This document shows positions 8,580 through 17,459 of a DNA stretch of 64,000 nucleotides, one piece after another. Under the pieces are notes generated by a model, which did not search any database, was not told the DNA's origin, and worked only from the letters and a program-made list of their open reading frames with translations. Numbering within the stretch: the first letter of the stretch is position 1; each line of letters begins with the position of its first letter. This stretch comes from CAZOHN01 sp964579325 (lineage in GTDB: Bacteria; Pseudomonadota; Alphaproteobacteria; Rhodobacterales; Rhodobacteraceae). The position numbers were made by a program, and so were the translations under genes. The stretch lies in the NCBI GenBank assembly GCA_964579325.1, contig CAZOHN010000001.1, positions 67,229-131,228 of the forward strand, in the 5' to 3' direction.

Positions 8580-8743
8580 CCCGACCTGCAGAACCGAACG
8601 TTCCCGGTGGCAGAGGACGAAAAGCCAAATGTCGCGGCCAGGATGCCGAAGTGCTCAAGCGCAGCCGACATCGCATCTCTGTCGACTGAATATTTACGCC
8701 CTGCGGGCAAGCTTGCCGAAGAATCCGGTGGGGAGACCTCGTC

Positions 8744-9613
8744 TTGTTCAGTATCGTTGGCATCGTCGTCATTTTCGTCATGGTCTTCGGCGGCTACATG
8801 TTGGCCGGGGGGAAATTCGGCATTATCATCAAGGCGCTGCCCTTCGAGATGATGATGATCGCCGGTGCGGCAGTTGGCGCGTTCCTGATCACGAACGATT
8901 CGAGCACGGTCAAGGCAACACTCAAGGGGTTGGGAAAGGTCTTCAAGGGCCCGCACTGGAAGCCCGACGACTACCGCGATCTGCTATGCCTCCTGTTCGA
9001 GTTGATCCGGGTTTCTCGCGCCAATCCTGTAGCCCTCGAAGAGCAGATCGAGTCGCCCGAGACTTCGCCCATCTTCTCTCGATACCCCCGCATCCTTGCC
9101 GACCACGAAGCAATCGACTTGATCTGCGATACCTTGCGCGCTGCCTCCATGAACTACGACGACCCGCATCAGGTCGAGGAAGTCCTCGAGAAGCGCTTGG
9201 ACGTACACTTCCATCACATGAGCCACCCTTCGCATGCGTTGCAAGGCATGGCCGACGGACTTCCGGCGCTGGGAATCGTTGCTGCCGTTCTGGGGGTGAT
9301 CAAGACGATGGCCTCGATCGACCAACCTCCGGAGATCCTCGGCAAGATGATCGGCGGCGCGCTTGTCGGCACGTTTCTCGGTGTTTTCCTGGCCTACGGG
9401 TTTGTCGGACCGTTTTCGGGCAAGGTCGGGAGCATCGCCGATGAGGACAAGCAGTTCTACAAGCTCATCCGCGAAGTCCTCGTCGCAAACCTGCATGCGC
9501 ATCCGCCGGCGATCTGCATCGAGGTGGGTCGCCAGAACACCCCGCACCACTACCGTCCCACGTTCTCCGAACTCGAGGAGGCCCTGAAGAACGCCAAGCA
9601 GGATGCGGCATGA
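8744..9613 (+). CDS. motA: Flagellar motor stator protein MotA
   Basis: MotA forms the proton-conducting stator with MotB. The 289-residue protein has the N-terminal membrane pair ('IVGIVVIFVMVFGGYMLAGG'; 'MMMIAGAAVGAFLIT'), a cytoplasmic loop with charged residues, and the C-terminal pair containing 'MADGLPALGIVAAVLGVIKT' and 'GKMIGGALVGTFLGVFLAYG', including the conserved prolines. The start is a TTG at 8744, preceded by GGGGAGA about ten bases upstream; no in-frame ATG fits better. The 164-base gap before it is the largest in this operon and may hold a promoter. No motB follows; the next gene is an unknown exported protein. Confidence 0.93.
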   Translation: MFSIVGIVVIFVMVFGGYMLAGGKFGIIIKALPFEMMMIAGAAVGAFLITNDSSTVKATLKGLGKVFKGPHWKPDDYRDLLCLLFELIRVSRANPVALEEQIESPETSPIFSRYPRILADHEAIDLICDTLRAASMNYDDPHQVEEVLEKRLDVHFHHMSHPSHALQGMADGLPALGIVAAVLGVIKTMASIDQPPEILGKMIGGALVGTFLGVFLAYGFVGPFSGKVGSIADEDKQFYKLIREVLVANLHAHPPAICIEVGRQNTPHHYRPTFSELEEALKNAKQDAA

Positions 9614-12129
9614 CCTTTGGGAAGGTGACAGCCAGACAGCCACGTAGTGCAGGGCGGCCATTTCGCCTCCTCCTCGGCTTGGTTCTCATGCACAGCCTGA
9701 TCGGTTCGCCTGCGGTGGCCGAGACGGTTCGGGTAAGATCAGGCAATCATGCCAGCTTCTCACGTCTCGTCGTGCCCTTGTCGACGCCAGTCGAGTGGAT
9801 TCTCGGTCGTTCAGAGAACGGCTATATCCTTGAAGTCGAAGACAAAGACCTCGAATTCGATCTGGCCGGGGCGTTCGACAGGATTCCGCGAACCAGGATC
9901 ACTGCGCTGCGTGCCGATCGCGGTCGGCCACGGCTGGAGGTCGACCTTGGTTGCGATTGCCACGCGACGGCCTTTGTCTACGGTGCCGCCGCGATCGTGA
10001 TCGACGTGAATGACGGTCCCCCGCAACCGGGATCGCGCTTCGAAATGCCGATCGACCAGGCTGCCGCCCGCCCGATGAAGCCCTCGGACTCGATCCCGCC
10101 GTTGCCGTACGCTGGCGGACCGTTCCAGTTCGGATCCGTTCAGGGTCTCGCCATACTGTCTGATGCCGAGCCGAGCGAAGGCTCGATGTCATCCCTACGG
10201 CCTGAAGTGCCTGCCTTTGCCCAATCACGACAGCCCGTTTGGGCACCCAACACCGCGCCGGCACTGACTGCGGTGGCCGTGCCGGGCGTCTCAGGGGATG
10301 CCACCGCCAAGGTCGAACTCGCTGCGGAACTTGCCGCGCGGGCCATCGATAGCGAACGGTTGGTCCGAGAGCTTTCGCGCGCAGCCGCACAGGGGCTGTT
10401 GCAGCCGCGACTGCAGGCGGTCGACCCGTTCGAGAGCCTTTTGACGGCAGAACCAGCGGAACAGGAAGGTGTGGCGCCGCCTCCTGAACCTGTTGCTCGG
10501 GCTGACGAACAGTCCGGCCCTGAACTATCGACGCCACAGGGACCGGAGAGCCCGCCTAATCTGCGTATCGTGGCACAGACTTCGATCGACCGCGACACCG
10601 GCGTATCGCGGATCGTCCGTTCTCTCGGCAACGATGCACAGCCCTGCATCCAGGACTCCGCGCTCGACATCGCCTCCTGGGGTGACACGGATGCTCCTGA
10701 AGAGGGAATCAAGGGCCTTGCGCGGCACCGCGAGAACCTCGTGAAGGAGTTCGACCGGCCGGATCCGAAACGCGTGATCGAACTGGTGCGTTACTACCTC
10801 TGGCTGGGGTTGGGTGTCGAAGCGCGCTCGGTTCTCAAGGCTTTTGAAGGGGAAATTCCCGCGGCTCCAATAGAGGCGGCCATGACATGGCTCGTCGACG
10901 GCGAAACTGGAACCGAAGCCGTCGAGTTCAAGGGCCAATCCGGATGTTCCGGCCGCGCGGCGCTTTGGTCGCTTCTCGTCGAATCGGATGGAACGCTCCC
11001 GGAGGGCGTGAACAGACTGGCCGTGGTAGCGGCGTTCTCGGAGCTGCCTCCGGGTCTTCGGAGTGTCCTTGGCCAGGATCTCGCCCGGCGCTTTCTGGCG
11101 GCCGGCGATCGCAATTCGACAATCGCAATTCGCAACGCCCTCGCCCGCGCGGGTGCGCCATACATGCGGGAAGCAGAACTGATCGATGCCCGCATGGCGG
11201 TTCTTGAAGGAGATACCTCGGCAGGTCGGATGCTCGAGGCTCTTGCAATCGGAAATGACAGGATTGCGGCTGAAGCGCTCGCGTTGCAAGTCGAGGCGGG
11301 ACTTGATCGGGGGGAGAATGTGGCGGGCGCAGCCGATGCGATAGCCGGACTTGCGCGAACGCATGGCGAAGCACTGCCCGGCTCTGATCTCGACCGGCTC
11401 TCGATTCGAGCGCGGATCGCAGCTGGCGACTATGACGAGGTCCGGGCCGACCTCCTCCGCCGGGCGGCGGTCGATGGGGAAGCCGGAGAGGACCGCGCCT
11501 TGTGGTCGGAGTTCGTTTCGACCGTGACCGGAGATGCAAGCGATGCCGCGTTCCTGCGCCAAGCCTTTGCGCTGCGCCGCGACCTCGTAAACCTCCCCGT
11601 GGATCCGGATGCCAGGAATGCCCTCGCACATCGCCTTGAAGAATTGGGTTTTCCCGAAGAAGCGGGGGAGGTCCGTTCCAAGGCAGCCGAAGAGCCGGGA
11701 CACAACCTGATGCGACCTGGGGGGGAGCCGTCGCGCAGGGATGCGAGTGCACAGGCTGATACTTCAGCCACCACGACCGTCGAGCCGGCAACGGGCCGAG
11801 ACCCAGTCGAGGGCGCGCGGGCGGGAGCCCTCACGGCGCCCGAAGCATTCGAGATACCAAGTTCTGGCGCCAACAGGGACGAACCAACAGCCCAAAGCCT
11901 GCCGACGCAGGGAGTGGAAAGCCCGTCCCTGGAGGCGGGAAACGGGCTACCCATGGCAGCCGACGCTACCGCATCCGGGCGTCGCACGGCAAATAGCGAG
12001 AGCCGCCCGCTCGTGGTGGAGGGTGGTGTGGTCGAGCGTGCTGCCAATGCGCTGGAGACTGCACGCGCGGCAAGGGCCGCGATCGAGCAGAGGCTGCAGG
12101 CCCTGCGAACGGCCGAGCCCTCGGGCTGA
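9610..12129 (+). CDS. Exported 839-residue protein of unknown function in motility operon
   Basis: The ATG overlaps the motA stop (ATGA). Residues 18-38 form a signal peptide ending 'GSPAVAE'. Residues about 40-115 are beta-rich ('RVRSGNHASFSRLVVPLST', 'RIPRTRITALRADRG', 'LGCDCHATAF') and resemble an AMIN-type envelope-targeting domain. A Pro-rich linker follows. Residues about 370-680 are helical with repeated Ala/Leu/Arg patterns ('YYLWLGLGVEARSVLKAFEG') similar to TPR/SEL1-type solenoids. After a disordered segment the protein ends in a short coiled coil. Coupling to motA and placement before sltF and flhA suggest a periplasmic motor or rod-assembly factor, possibly the local counterpart of rhizobial MotC, although I cannot show homology to MotC. 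Confidence 0.7.
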   Translation: MTFGKVTARQPRSAGRPFRLLLGLVLMHSLIGSPAVAETVRVRSGNHASFSRLVVPLSTPVEWILGRSENGYILEVEDKDLEFDLAGAFDRIPRTRITALRADRGRPRLEVDLGCDCHATAFVYGAAAIVIDVNDGPPQPGSRFEMPIDQAAARPMKPSDSIPPLPYAGGPFQFGSVQGLAILSDAEPSEGSMSSLRPEVPAFAQSRQPVWAPNTAPALTAVAVPGVSGDATAKVELAAELAARAIDSERLVRELSRAAAQGLLQPRLQAVDPFESLLTAEPAEQEGVAPPPEPVARADEQSGPELSTPQGPESPPNLRIVAQTSIDRDTGVSRIVRSLGNDAQPCIQDSALDIASWGDTDAPEEGIKGLARHRENLVKEFDRPDPKRVIELVRYYLWLGLGVEARSVLKAFEGEIPAAPIEAAMTWLVDGETGTEAVEFKGQSGCSGRAALWSLLVESDGTLPEGVNRLAVVAAFSELPPGLRSVLGQDLARRFLAAGDRNSTIAIRNALARAGAPYMREAELIDARMAVLEGDTSAGRMLEALAIGNDRIAAEALALQVEAGLDRGENVAGAADAIAGLARTHGEALPGSDLDRLSIRARIAAGDYDEVRADLLRRAAVDGEAGEDRALWSEFVSTVTGDASDAAFLRQAFALRRDLVNLPVDPDARNALAHRLEELGFPEEAGEVRSKAAEEPGHNLMRPGGEPSRRDASAQADTSATTTVEPATGRDPVEGARAGALTAPEAFEIPSSGANRDEPTAQSLPTQGVESPSLEAGNGLPMAADATASGRRTANSESRPLVVEGGVVERAANALETARAARAAIEQRLQALRTAEPSG

Positions 12130-12238
12130 GCCGGATGGAATTCTGGCGGTCTGGCTGCGGCTTGCCGAAGACTTACCGAATCTTCAGTTTCGCCCGCCTA
12201 GAGTGCGGTCACTCCAGCAAGAACTGTGGGGGAGGAAC

Positions 12239-13075
12239 ATGTCCGACGGGGCCCGGCCGGCAATCGGCGTATCAGTCTTGGATGGTGGATGGCTGGGTCG
12301 TCGGGGCAGCAGTGTGCAGGGCTTGCTCCTGGCCACGGCGCTGTGCTTCGCGGTGCCGTCCCCACGCGCGTGGGCGGAGGACACCCCACAGTCGGATCTG
12401 CGCGCCGATCCTTCGCTGCTTTGCGATGCGGCAGCCGCTCGGGTGTCGCGCGAGAGCGGCATTCCGCTCGCCGTGCTGCAGGCGATCAGCCTGACGGAAA
12501 CCGGGCGTCGCCGCCATGGCGCATTGCGGCCCTGGCCCTGGACCGTGAACATGGAAGGAAAGGGAGACTGGTTCGGCACACGTGAGCAGGCGCTCGCACA
12601 TGTCGAAGCCAACTTCACGCGGGGCGCGCGCAGCTTTGATGTCGGCTGCTTTCAACTCAACTTCCGTTGGCACGGAGACGCCTTCCGATCCATCGAGGAG
12701 ATGTTCGATCCGCTCGCGAATGCGCGCTATGCGGCCGCATTTCTTGCGGAACTCCACGCCGAACTCGGAAACTGGAGCGCAGCAGCCGGGGCCTATCATT
12801 CCCGGACACCAGAGTACGCCCGGCGCTACCGAGCGCGCTTCGATACGATTCTGGCGGCGCTTGAGGGCGATGCTTTTCCGGGGTCGGAACCTGGGTCTCC
12901 CCTGATCGAGGTCGCGACCGCTGAAACCGCGGTACTCCCTGAGCGCGTCAACAGTTTCCCCCTGCTCCAGACAGGCCTCGGTCCGAGATCGCTCGGTTCG
13001 CTGGTTCCCCTCGAGGTGGGGCGTTCGGTCGCGTTCTTCGGGCTGCCCTCATCGGGAATTGAAGATGCTCTCTGA
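12239..13075 (+). CDS. sltF: Flagellar lytic transglycosylase SltF
   Basis: The 278-residue protein has an SLT-type lysozyme fold: 'SGIPLAVLQAISLTETGRR' with the catalytic Glu of the S-x-TE segment, 'SFDVGCFQLNFRWHG' (the GxxQ/N motif) and 'ANARYAAAFLAELHAELGNW' plus 'AAGAYHSRTPEYARRY'. An N-terminal export signal ends near 'PRAWAED'. Start ATG 12239 follows GGAGG at 12231-12235; a longer frame upstream lacks such a site. In Rhodobacter sphaeroides a dedicated transglycosylase, SltF, opens the peptidoglycan for the rod because FlgJ lacks a muramidase domain. The short FlgJ at 27111-27416 fits that arrangement. The end overlaps flhA. Confidence 0.88.
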   Translation: MSDGARPAIGVSVLDGGWLGRRGSSVQGLLLATALCFAVPSPRAWAEDTPQSDLRADPSLLCDAAAARVSRESGIPLAVLQAISLTETGRRRHGALRPWPWTVNMEGKGDWFGTREQALAHVEANFTRGARSFDVGCFQLNFRWHGDAFRSIEEMFDPLANARYAAAFLAELHAELGNWSAAAGAYHSRTPEYARRYRARFDTILAALEGDAFPGSEPGSPLIEVATAETAVLPERVNSFPLLQTGLGPRSLGSLVPLEVGRSVAFFGLPSSGIEDAL

Positions 13076-15158
13076 CCTGACGTTGGGCTCACTCTTCCGG
13101 CCGACCGTCCTCCTGGCCCTGGCGCTCATGGCAGTCATCATTATGATGATTTTGCCCGTCCCGGCATGGCTTCTGGACCTCGGTCTCGCCGCATCCTTCG
13201 CGCTTGCGATCCTTATATTCACCGTCACGCTGTTCATCGAGCGCCCCCTCGACTTCTCGGCTTTTCCCACTGTCCTGCTCGCGTCGCTTATGCTGCGCCT
13301 TTCACTCAACATCTCGTCCACGAAGCTGATCATCGGCGAAGGGCATACCGGGACCTCGGCCGCAGGAAACGTGATCGAGGGTGTCGCCATGTTCATCATG
13401 GATGGCAGCGTTTTCCTCGGCCTTGTCGTGTTCTGCGTCCTGCTGATCGTGAACTTCGTCGTGATCACGAAAGGCGCGGGGAGAATGGCCGAAGTCGGCG
13501 CGCGCTTTGCCCTCGATGGTATGCCAGGCAAGCAGCTCGCAATCGATGCAGATATGTCCGCGGGGGCGATCGACCACAAGGAGGCGAAGTCTCGGAGGGA
13601 ACGGGACCAGGCCGAAACCACGTTCTTCGGCTCGCTCGACGGGGCCTCAAAGTTCGTGAAGGGTGACGCGGTGGCAGGGTTGCTGATCACGCTCCTGAAC
13701 CTGGTCGGCGGCTTGATCATGGGGACGGTCGTCCATGGAATGCCAATGTCCACCGCATTCAAGACCTACGCGATCCTCACTGTCGGGGATGGCCTGGTCT
13801 CCCAGATCCCAGCGGTGATCATCTCGGTCGCGGCCGCGCTGCTGCTTGCGCGCGGTGGACAGAGCGGCGCAACGGATATCGCCCTCTTCCGGCAACTTGG
13901 CCGATATCCTGCAGCTCTGGGGACCGCTGCCCTGCTGATGGGGTTCTTCGCACTGTTTCCTGGCCTTCCCTTCACGCCCTTCATGATCGGTACCGTTGTC
14001 CTTGGGTTCTTCGCATGGCGCCTCGCGCGCGCCGAACACCCGACTGCGGGCGATCCGTCACAACCGGCAGGGCCTGAGCAGGCATTGCCACAGTCAAAGC
14101 CCATCGGCGATTCCCTCGACCTTGACGACATCCATGTCGAGTTTGCGCCCGATCTCGTGTCGATGGTGCTCGACCCCGCAACCGGACTCGAAGTGCGGAT
14201 CACGAACATGCGCCGCCATGTCGTGCAAACCTACGGCCTTATTCTTCCCGAGCTCAGGCTCACCGACAATGCTAACCTCCCGTCTGGGACCTACCTCGTC
14301 CGGATTCAAGGCGTCGAACAGGCGCGGAGTTCCGTCCGCACCGACCGGTTGCTTGCCCTGACCGGGGGATCAGAGACCGAACTGCCGGACGGAGAGGATG
14401 TCCGGGAACCCGTCTACGGTGCGCCCGCCCGCTGGATCACGCCGGCCGCCCGGGAGGATGCCGCGTTGCTGGGGCTGACGGTTGTTACGTCTACCGAGGT
14501 CCTCGCGACGCATCTGCTGGAGATCATCAAGAAGAACCTTCCGCGCCTGCTGACGCTCAAGGCGCTCAGGCGGATTCTGGACGAACTTACCGGGCTTTCC
14601 GATCCGGCCCGTGCAGAGGCCAACCGGAGGCTGTTCGACGAGCTGATCCCCGAAAAGGTCCCGATGGACCTGCTCCTTTCCGTGCTGCGGTTACTCCTTG
14701 ATGAGCGGGTCTCGATCCGGAACCTGCCGCTGATCCTCGAGGCAGTCGCCGAGGTGCGCCACGCGAACGTGCCGCCGGAGTCGGTCTGCGAACATGTGCG
14801 GCACAGGCTCGGGTTCCAACTCGTCGCTGAGTTGCGCCGTCCGGATGGGACCATTCCGCTCGTGCAGCTCGCCCCCGAGTGGGAAAAGACCTTCGCGGAA
14901 CACGAGGTTCCGGGTGATCGGGGCCAGCCCGACGTCGCGCTACCTCCTGAGGATTTCAACCGACTTGCCCGCGCGATTGCGGAGCGTGTCGCACTTGCAG
15001 GCGAGCAGGGTACCCAGGCGGCAGTTGTCACCTCGACGCGCCGCCGCCGCTTCGTGCGGACCGTTCTCAAGGCCAAGGGGGTCTCCGCTACCGTTCTGTC
15101 GTTCGAGGAGATCGGTCTCGAGGCGCGACCGGCTCTCGTGGGACTGGTTGCTGCATGA
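13065..15158 (+). CDS. flhA: Flagellar biosynthesis protein FlhA
   Basis: FlhA is the large export-gate protein that docks chaperone-substrate complexes. The 697-residue protein shows the membrane half with 'PVPAWLLDLGLAASFALAIL', 'TVLLASLMLRLSLNISSTK' and 'GRMAEVGARFALDGMPGKQL' (the conserved FHIPEP-type region), then the cytoplasmic half with 'PEKVPMDLLLSVLRLLLDE' and 'RRRFVRTVLKAKGVSATVL'. The ATG at 13065 is preferred over an in-frame TTG at 13059. The start overlaps sltF, and the stop overlaps fliR by 4 bases. Length is normal for the family. Confidence 0.97.
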   Translation: MLSDLTLGSLFRPTVLLALALMAVIIMMILPVPAWLLDLGLAASFALAILIFTVTLFIERPLDFSAFPTVLLASLMLRLSLNISSTKLIIGEGHTGTSAAGNVIEGVAMFIMDGSVFLGLVVFCVLLIVNFVVITKGAGRMAEVGARFALDGMPGKQLAIDADMSAGAIDHKEAKSRRERDQAETTFFGSLDGASKFVKGDAVAGLLITLLNLVGGLIMGTVVHGMPMSTAFKTYAILTVGDGLVSQIPAVIISVAAALLLARGGQSGATDIALFRQLGRYPAALGTAALLMGFFALFPGLPFTPFMIGTVVLGFFAWRLARAEHPTAGDPSQPAGPEQALPQSKPIGDSLDLDDIHVEFAPDLVSMVLDPATGLEVRITNMRRHVVQTYGLILPELRLTDNANLPSGTYLVRIQGVEQARSSVRTDRLLALTGGSETELPDGEDVREPVYGAPARWITPAAREDAALLGLTVVTSTEVLATHLLEIIKKNLPRLLTLKALRRILDELTGLSDPARAEANRRLFDELIPEKVPMDLLLSVLRLLLDERVSIRNLPLILEAVAEVRHANVPPESVCEHVRHRLGFQLVAELRRPDGTIPLVQLAPEWEKTFAEHEVPGDRGQPDVALPPEDFNRLARAIAERVALAGEQGTQAAVVTSTRRRRFVRTVLKAKGVSATVLSFEEIGLEARPALVGLVAA

Positions 15159-15937
15159 CGGAGGCACTGCTTGCGCTCACCGACCTGGGAGCCGACACGC
15201 TCTACGCGATGCTTGCCGTATTCCTGCGGGTCGGAGCCGTCATGGCGGTACTTCCCGCGTTCGGCGAGCAGTCGATTCCAATGCGAATTCGGCTCGTGCT
15301 TGCCGGCGCCTTCACCGTCATCGTGGCCCCGGCAGTTGCGCCGGAGCTCCCCAAGGTGGCTGGTGATCTTGTATCGCAGGTTCGGATCCTAGGGGCGGAA
15401 GTAATCGTCGGGCTTGCCCTCGGCCTTGGGCTGCGGCTCTTCATCCTGGCCCTTCAGACTGCGGGTGCGATGGCCGCCCAGGCGGTGTCATTGTCCCAAA
15501 TCTTCGGCGGAAGTGCCGGAGTCGACCCGCAACCGGCAATATCTCACCTGCTCACAATTGCCGGGCTCGCCCTTGCGGTCCTGACAGACCTGCACGTCCG
15601 GGTGGCGGCCATCCTGATCCAGTCCTATGAGATCTTTGCCCCTGGGCTCTACCCCAGCGCCGATGCCTTTGCGGAATGGGGCGTCTATCGGACGGCACAG
15701 TCCTTCGCCCTCGCGTTCTCCCTCGCCGCGCCCTTCGTCGTTGCATCGGTGCTGTACAACGTGGCGCTTGGTGCCATCAATCGCGCCATGCCGCAACTCA
15801 TGGTCTCCTTCGTCGGCGCGCCGGCTTTGACATGGGGCGGGCTGGCCCTCCTTCTGATGTCGATGCCGATCATGCTCGATGTCTGGATCGACGCTCTGCT
15901 CCGCTTCATGGGCGATCCGATGGGGGTCGGTGGATGA
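15155..15937 (+). CDS. fliR: Flagellar export gate protein FliR
   Basis: FliR completes the FliPQR gate. The 260-residue product is almost entirely hydrophobic, with 'LAVFLRVGAVMAVLPAFGEQ' at the N-terminus, 'EVIVGLALGLGLRLFILALQ' and 'AGAMAAQAVSLSQIFGGS' in the middle, and 'YNVALGAINRAMPQLMVSFV' near the C-terminus, all typical of FliR. Overlaps of 4 bases with flhA upstream and flhB downstream show tight translational coupling of flhA-fliR-flhB. Confidence 0.95.
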   Translation: MTEALLALTDLGADTLYAMLAVFLRVGAVMAVLPAFGEQSIPMRIRLVLAGAFTVIVAPAVAPELPKVAGDLVSQVRILGAEVIVGLALGLGLRLFILALQTAGAMAAQAVSLSQIFGGSAGVDPQPAISHLLTIAGLALAVLTDLHVRVAAILIQSYEIFAPGLYPSADAFAEWGVYRTAQSFALAFSLAAPFVVASVLYNVALGAINRAMPQLMVSFVGAPALTWGGLALLLMSMPIMLDVWIDALLRFMGDPMGVGG

Positions 15938-17037
15938 GCGGGGGGGCTGATGACGACACGGAGAAGGGTCACGAGCCGACACAGAAGAAGCTCGATGATG
16001 CGCGCAAGCGCGGAGAAGTTCCCCGCTCGCAAGACCTGAACACGGCGGCAGCCTATTTCGGTCTGTTGATCGCCATTGTCGGATTCGGAGCCTACAGCGT
16101 CGATCGGATTGGAAGTGCTTCGAGCCTTCTCCTGGCGCGGGCCCATGAATTCGCCCCGCTGCTGATTGACGGTGGCAGTCCGGCCCTCGGTGAACTCTTC
16201 AAGGAGGTCGGTGCGGGTGCACTTCCGTTGTTCCTGCTGCCTGCCCTGGCAGCCCTTGTTACCGTGATCGCCCAACGCAGCTTCGTGGTGACCGGCGAGA
16301 ATCTGGAGCCGAAGGCCTCCCGGATCTCACCGATCGCCCAGTTGAAGAACAAGTTCGGTCGCAAGGGCCTCTTCGAGTTCGCAAAGAGCACCGTGAAGCT
16401 CGTGGTCATCGCCACGATCCTGGCGGTCTACCTCGTCCATGAGGCCGAATCCGTCATCGGCCTCGTCCTGCTCTCTCCGGGGCAGTCGATGCTCGAACTC
16501 GGGCGGCTACTTTCCGGATTCCTGTCCGTTGTCCTCGTCGTTGCGATGGTGATCGGAGCCATCGACTACTTCTGGCAGTACTTCGAGCACATCCGTTCCA
16601 ACCGCATGTCTCACAAGGAACTCACCGACGAGATGAAGGAGAGCGAAGGCGATCCCTACATGAAGAACGAGCGGCGCAGGCGTGGTATCGACATTGCGCT
16701 CAACCGCATGATTGCCGATGTCGCCAAGGCGGATGTGGTCGTGGTTAACCCGACCCACTATGCCGTTGCGCTGAAATGGTCGCGGGATCAGGGCACGGCA
16801 CCGATCTGCGTAGCGAAAGGGGTCGACGAAATCGCAGCCCGTATCCGGGTTGCCGCGGCCGAGGCCGGGGTTCCCGTTCATCGTGACCCGCCGACCGCGC
16901 GAGCTCTCCATGCAACGGTCGAGCTGGGGGCAGAAATCAGGCCCGAACACTATCGTGCCGTTGCCGCAGCGATCCGGTTCGCCGAACGTATGCGCGAACG
17001 GGCGCGGAGTCGGTTCAGCACAGGGCGCGCGGAATGA
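15934..17037 (+). CDS. flhB: Flagellar export specificity switch protein FlhB
   Basis: FlhB switches export from rod/hook to filament substrates after self-cleavage. The 367-residue protein begins 'MSGGADDDTEKGHEPTQKKL' with the conserved E-x-T-x2-K-x6-R-x-G pattern, has four membrane helices, and carries the autocleavage motif NPTH at about residues 272-275 followed by YAVAL. The ATG at 15934 overlaps the fliR stop; an in-frame extension further upstream lies inside fliR and is not used. The 3' end overlaps the next small gene by 4 bases. Confidence 0.97.
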   Translation: MSGGADDDTEKGHEPTQKKLDDARKRGEVPRSQDLNTAAAYFGLLIAIVGFGAYSVDRIGSASSLLLARAHEFAPLLIDGGSPALGELFKEVGAGALPLFLLPALAALVTVIAQRSFVVTGENLEPKASRISPIAQLKNKFGRKGLFEFAKSTVKLVVIATILAVYLVHEAESVIGLVLLSPGQSMLELGRLLSGFLSVVLVVAMVIGAIDYFWQYFEHIRSNRMSHKELTDEMKESEGDPYMKNERRRRGIDIALNRMIADVAKADVVVVNPTHYAVALKWSRDQGTAPICVAKGVDEIAARIRVAAAEAGVPVHRDPPTARALHATVELGAEIRPEHYRAVAAAIRFAERMRERARSRFSTGRAE

Positions 17038-17396
17038 AAAGAAATCGGACCGCTGCGCTGCGTGAGGTCGTCAATCTCATCCTAGACGCCGAACTGGCAC
17101 GTCTGCGCTCGGAAACGGGAGTTCGAGGAGCGCTGATCGGGCGGATCGGTGAGCTTGACCTTGCCGTCGCACGACAGCAGGAAATTCTGGCGAGTGAAAT
17201 CGACGCGGAAGTGAGCGGTTCGGTGTATGATCGCTGGGGCGGGTGGGTCGAGAGCAGGAAAGTTGCGCTCAACACGGCCTTGGCCGCCCAGACCGCCAGA
17301 ACGGACGTTCAGGCCGATCGCGCGCGTCGCGCCCTCGGACGTGTCGAGGCTTTGCGCCTAATCGCCGAAGCCGACGCCCGTAAGCGGCGAAGGTGA
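17034..17396 (+). CDS. Small helical protein after flhB, FliJ-like by position
   Basis: This 120-residue, Arg- and Ala-rich protein is predicted to be almost entirely helical, with 'REVVNLILDAELARLRSETG' at the start and 'QADRARRALGRVEALRLIAE' near the end. It overlaps flhB by 4 bases and closes the operon. A coiled-coil protein of this size in an export-gene operon would suit FliJ, the export chaperone/ATPase stalk, which is otherwise absent from the window. FliJ sequences are too variable to confirm this by eye. A conserved 'VYDRWGGWVESRK' in the middle is unusual for FliJ. Confidence 0.65.
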   Translation: MKRNRTAALREVVNLILDAELARLRSETGVRGALIGRIGELDLAVARQQEILASEIDAEVSGSVYDRWGGWVESRKVALNTALAAQTARTDVQADRARRALGRVEALRLIAEADARKRRR

Positions 17397-17459
17397 CGCC
17401 GGCATTGACAGAACATCCAGGGGTCGGTTGTCGGGTCGCTTCTCCGTTGGCGCCCCCGA

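Noticed and set aside
8691..8722. Sigma-28-type promoter before motA (GCCGAAGA at 8715-8722)
   Set aside because: The -10 is close, but no TAAA is found at the right distance, so support is too weak to list as a feature.
10525..11703. Minus-strand frame of 392 codons inside the 839-residue gene
   Set aside because: No recognisable protein pattern. The plus-strand gene has a signal peptide, coupling to motA and sensible codon use.
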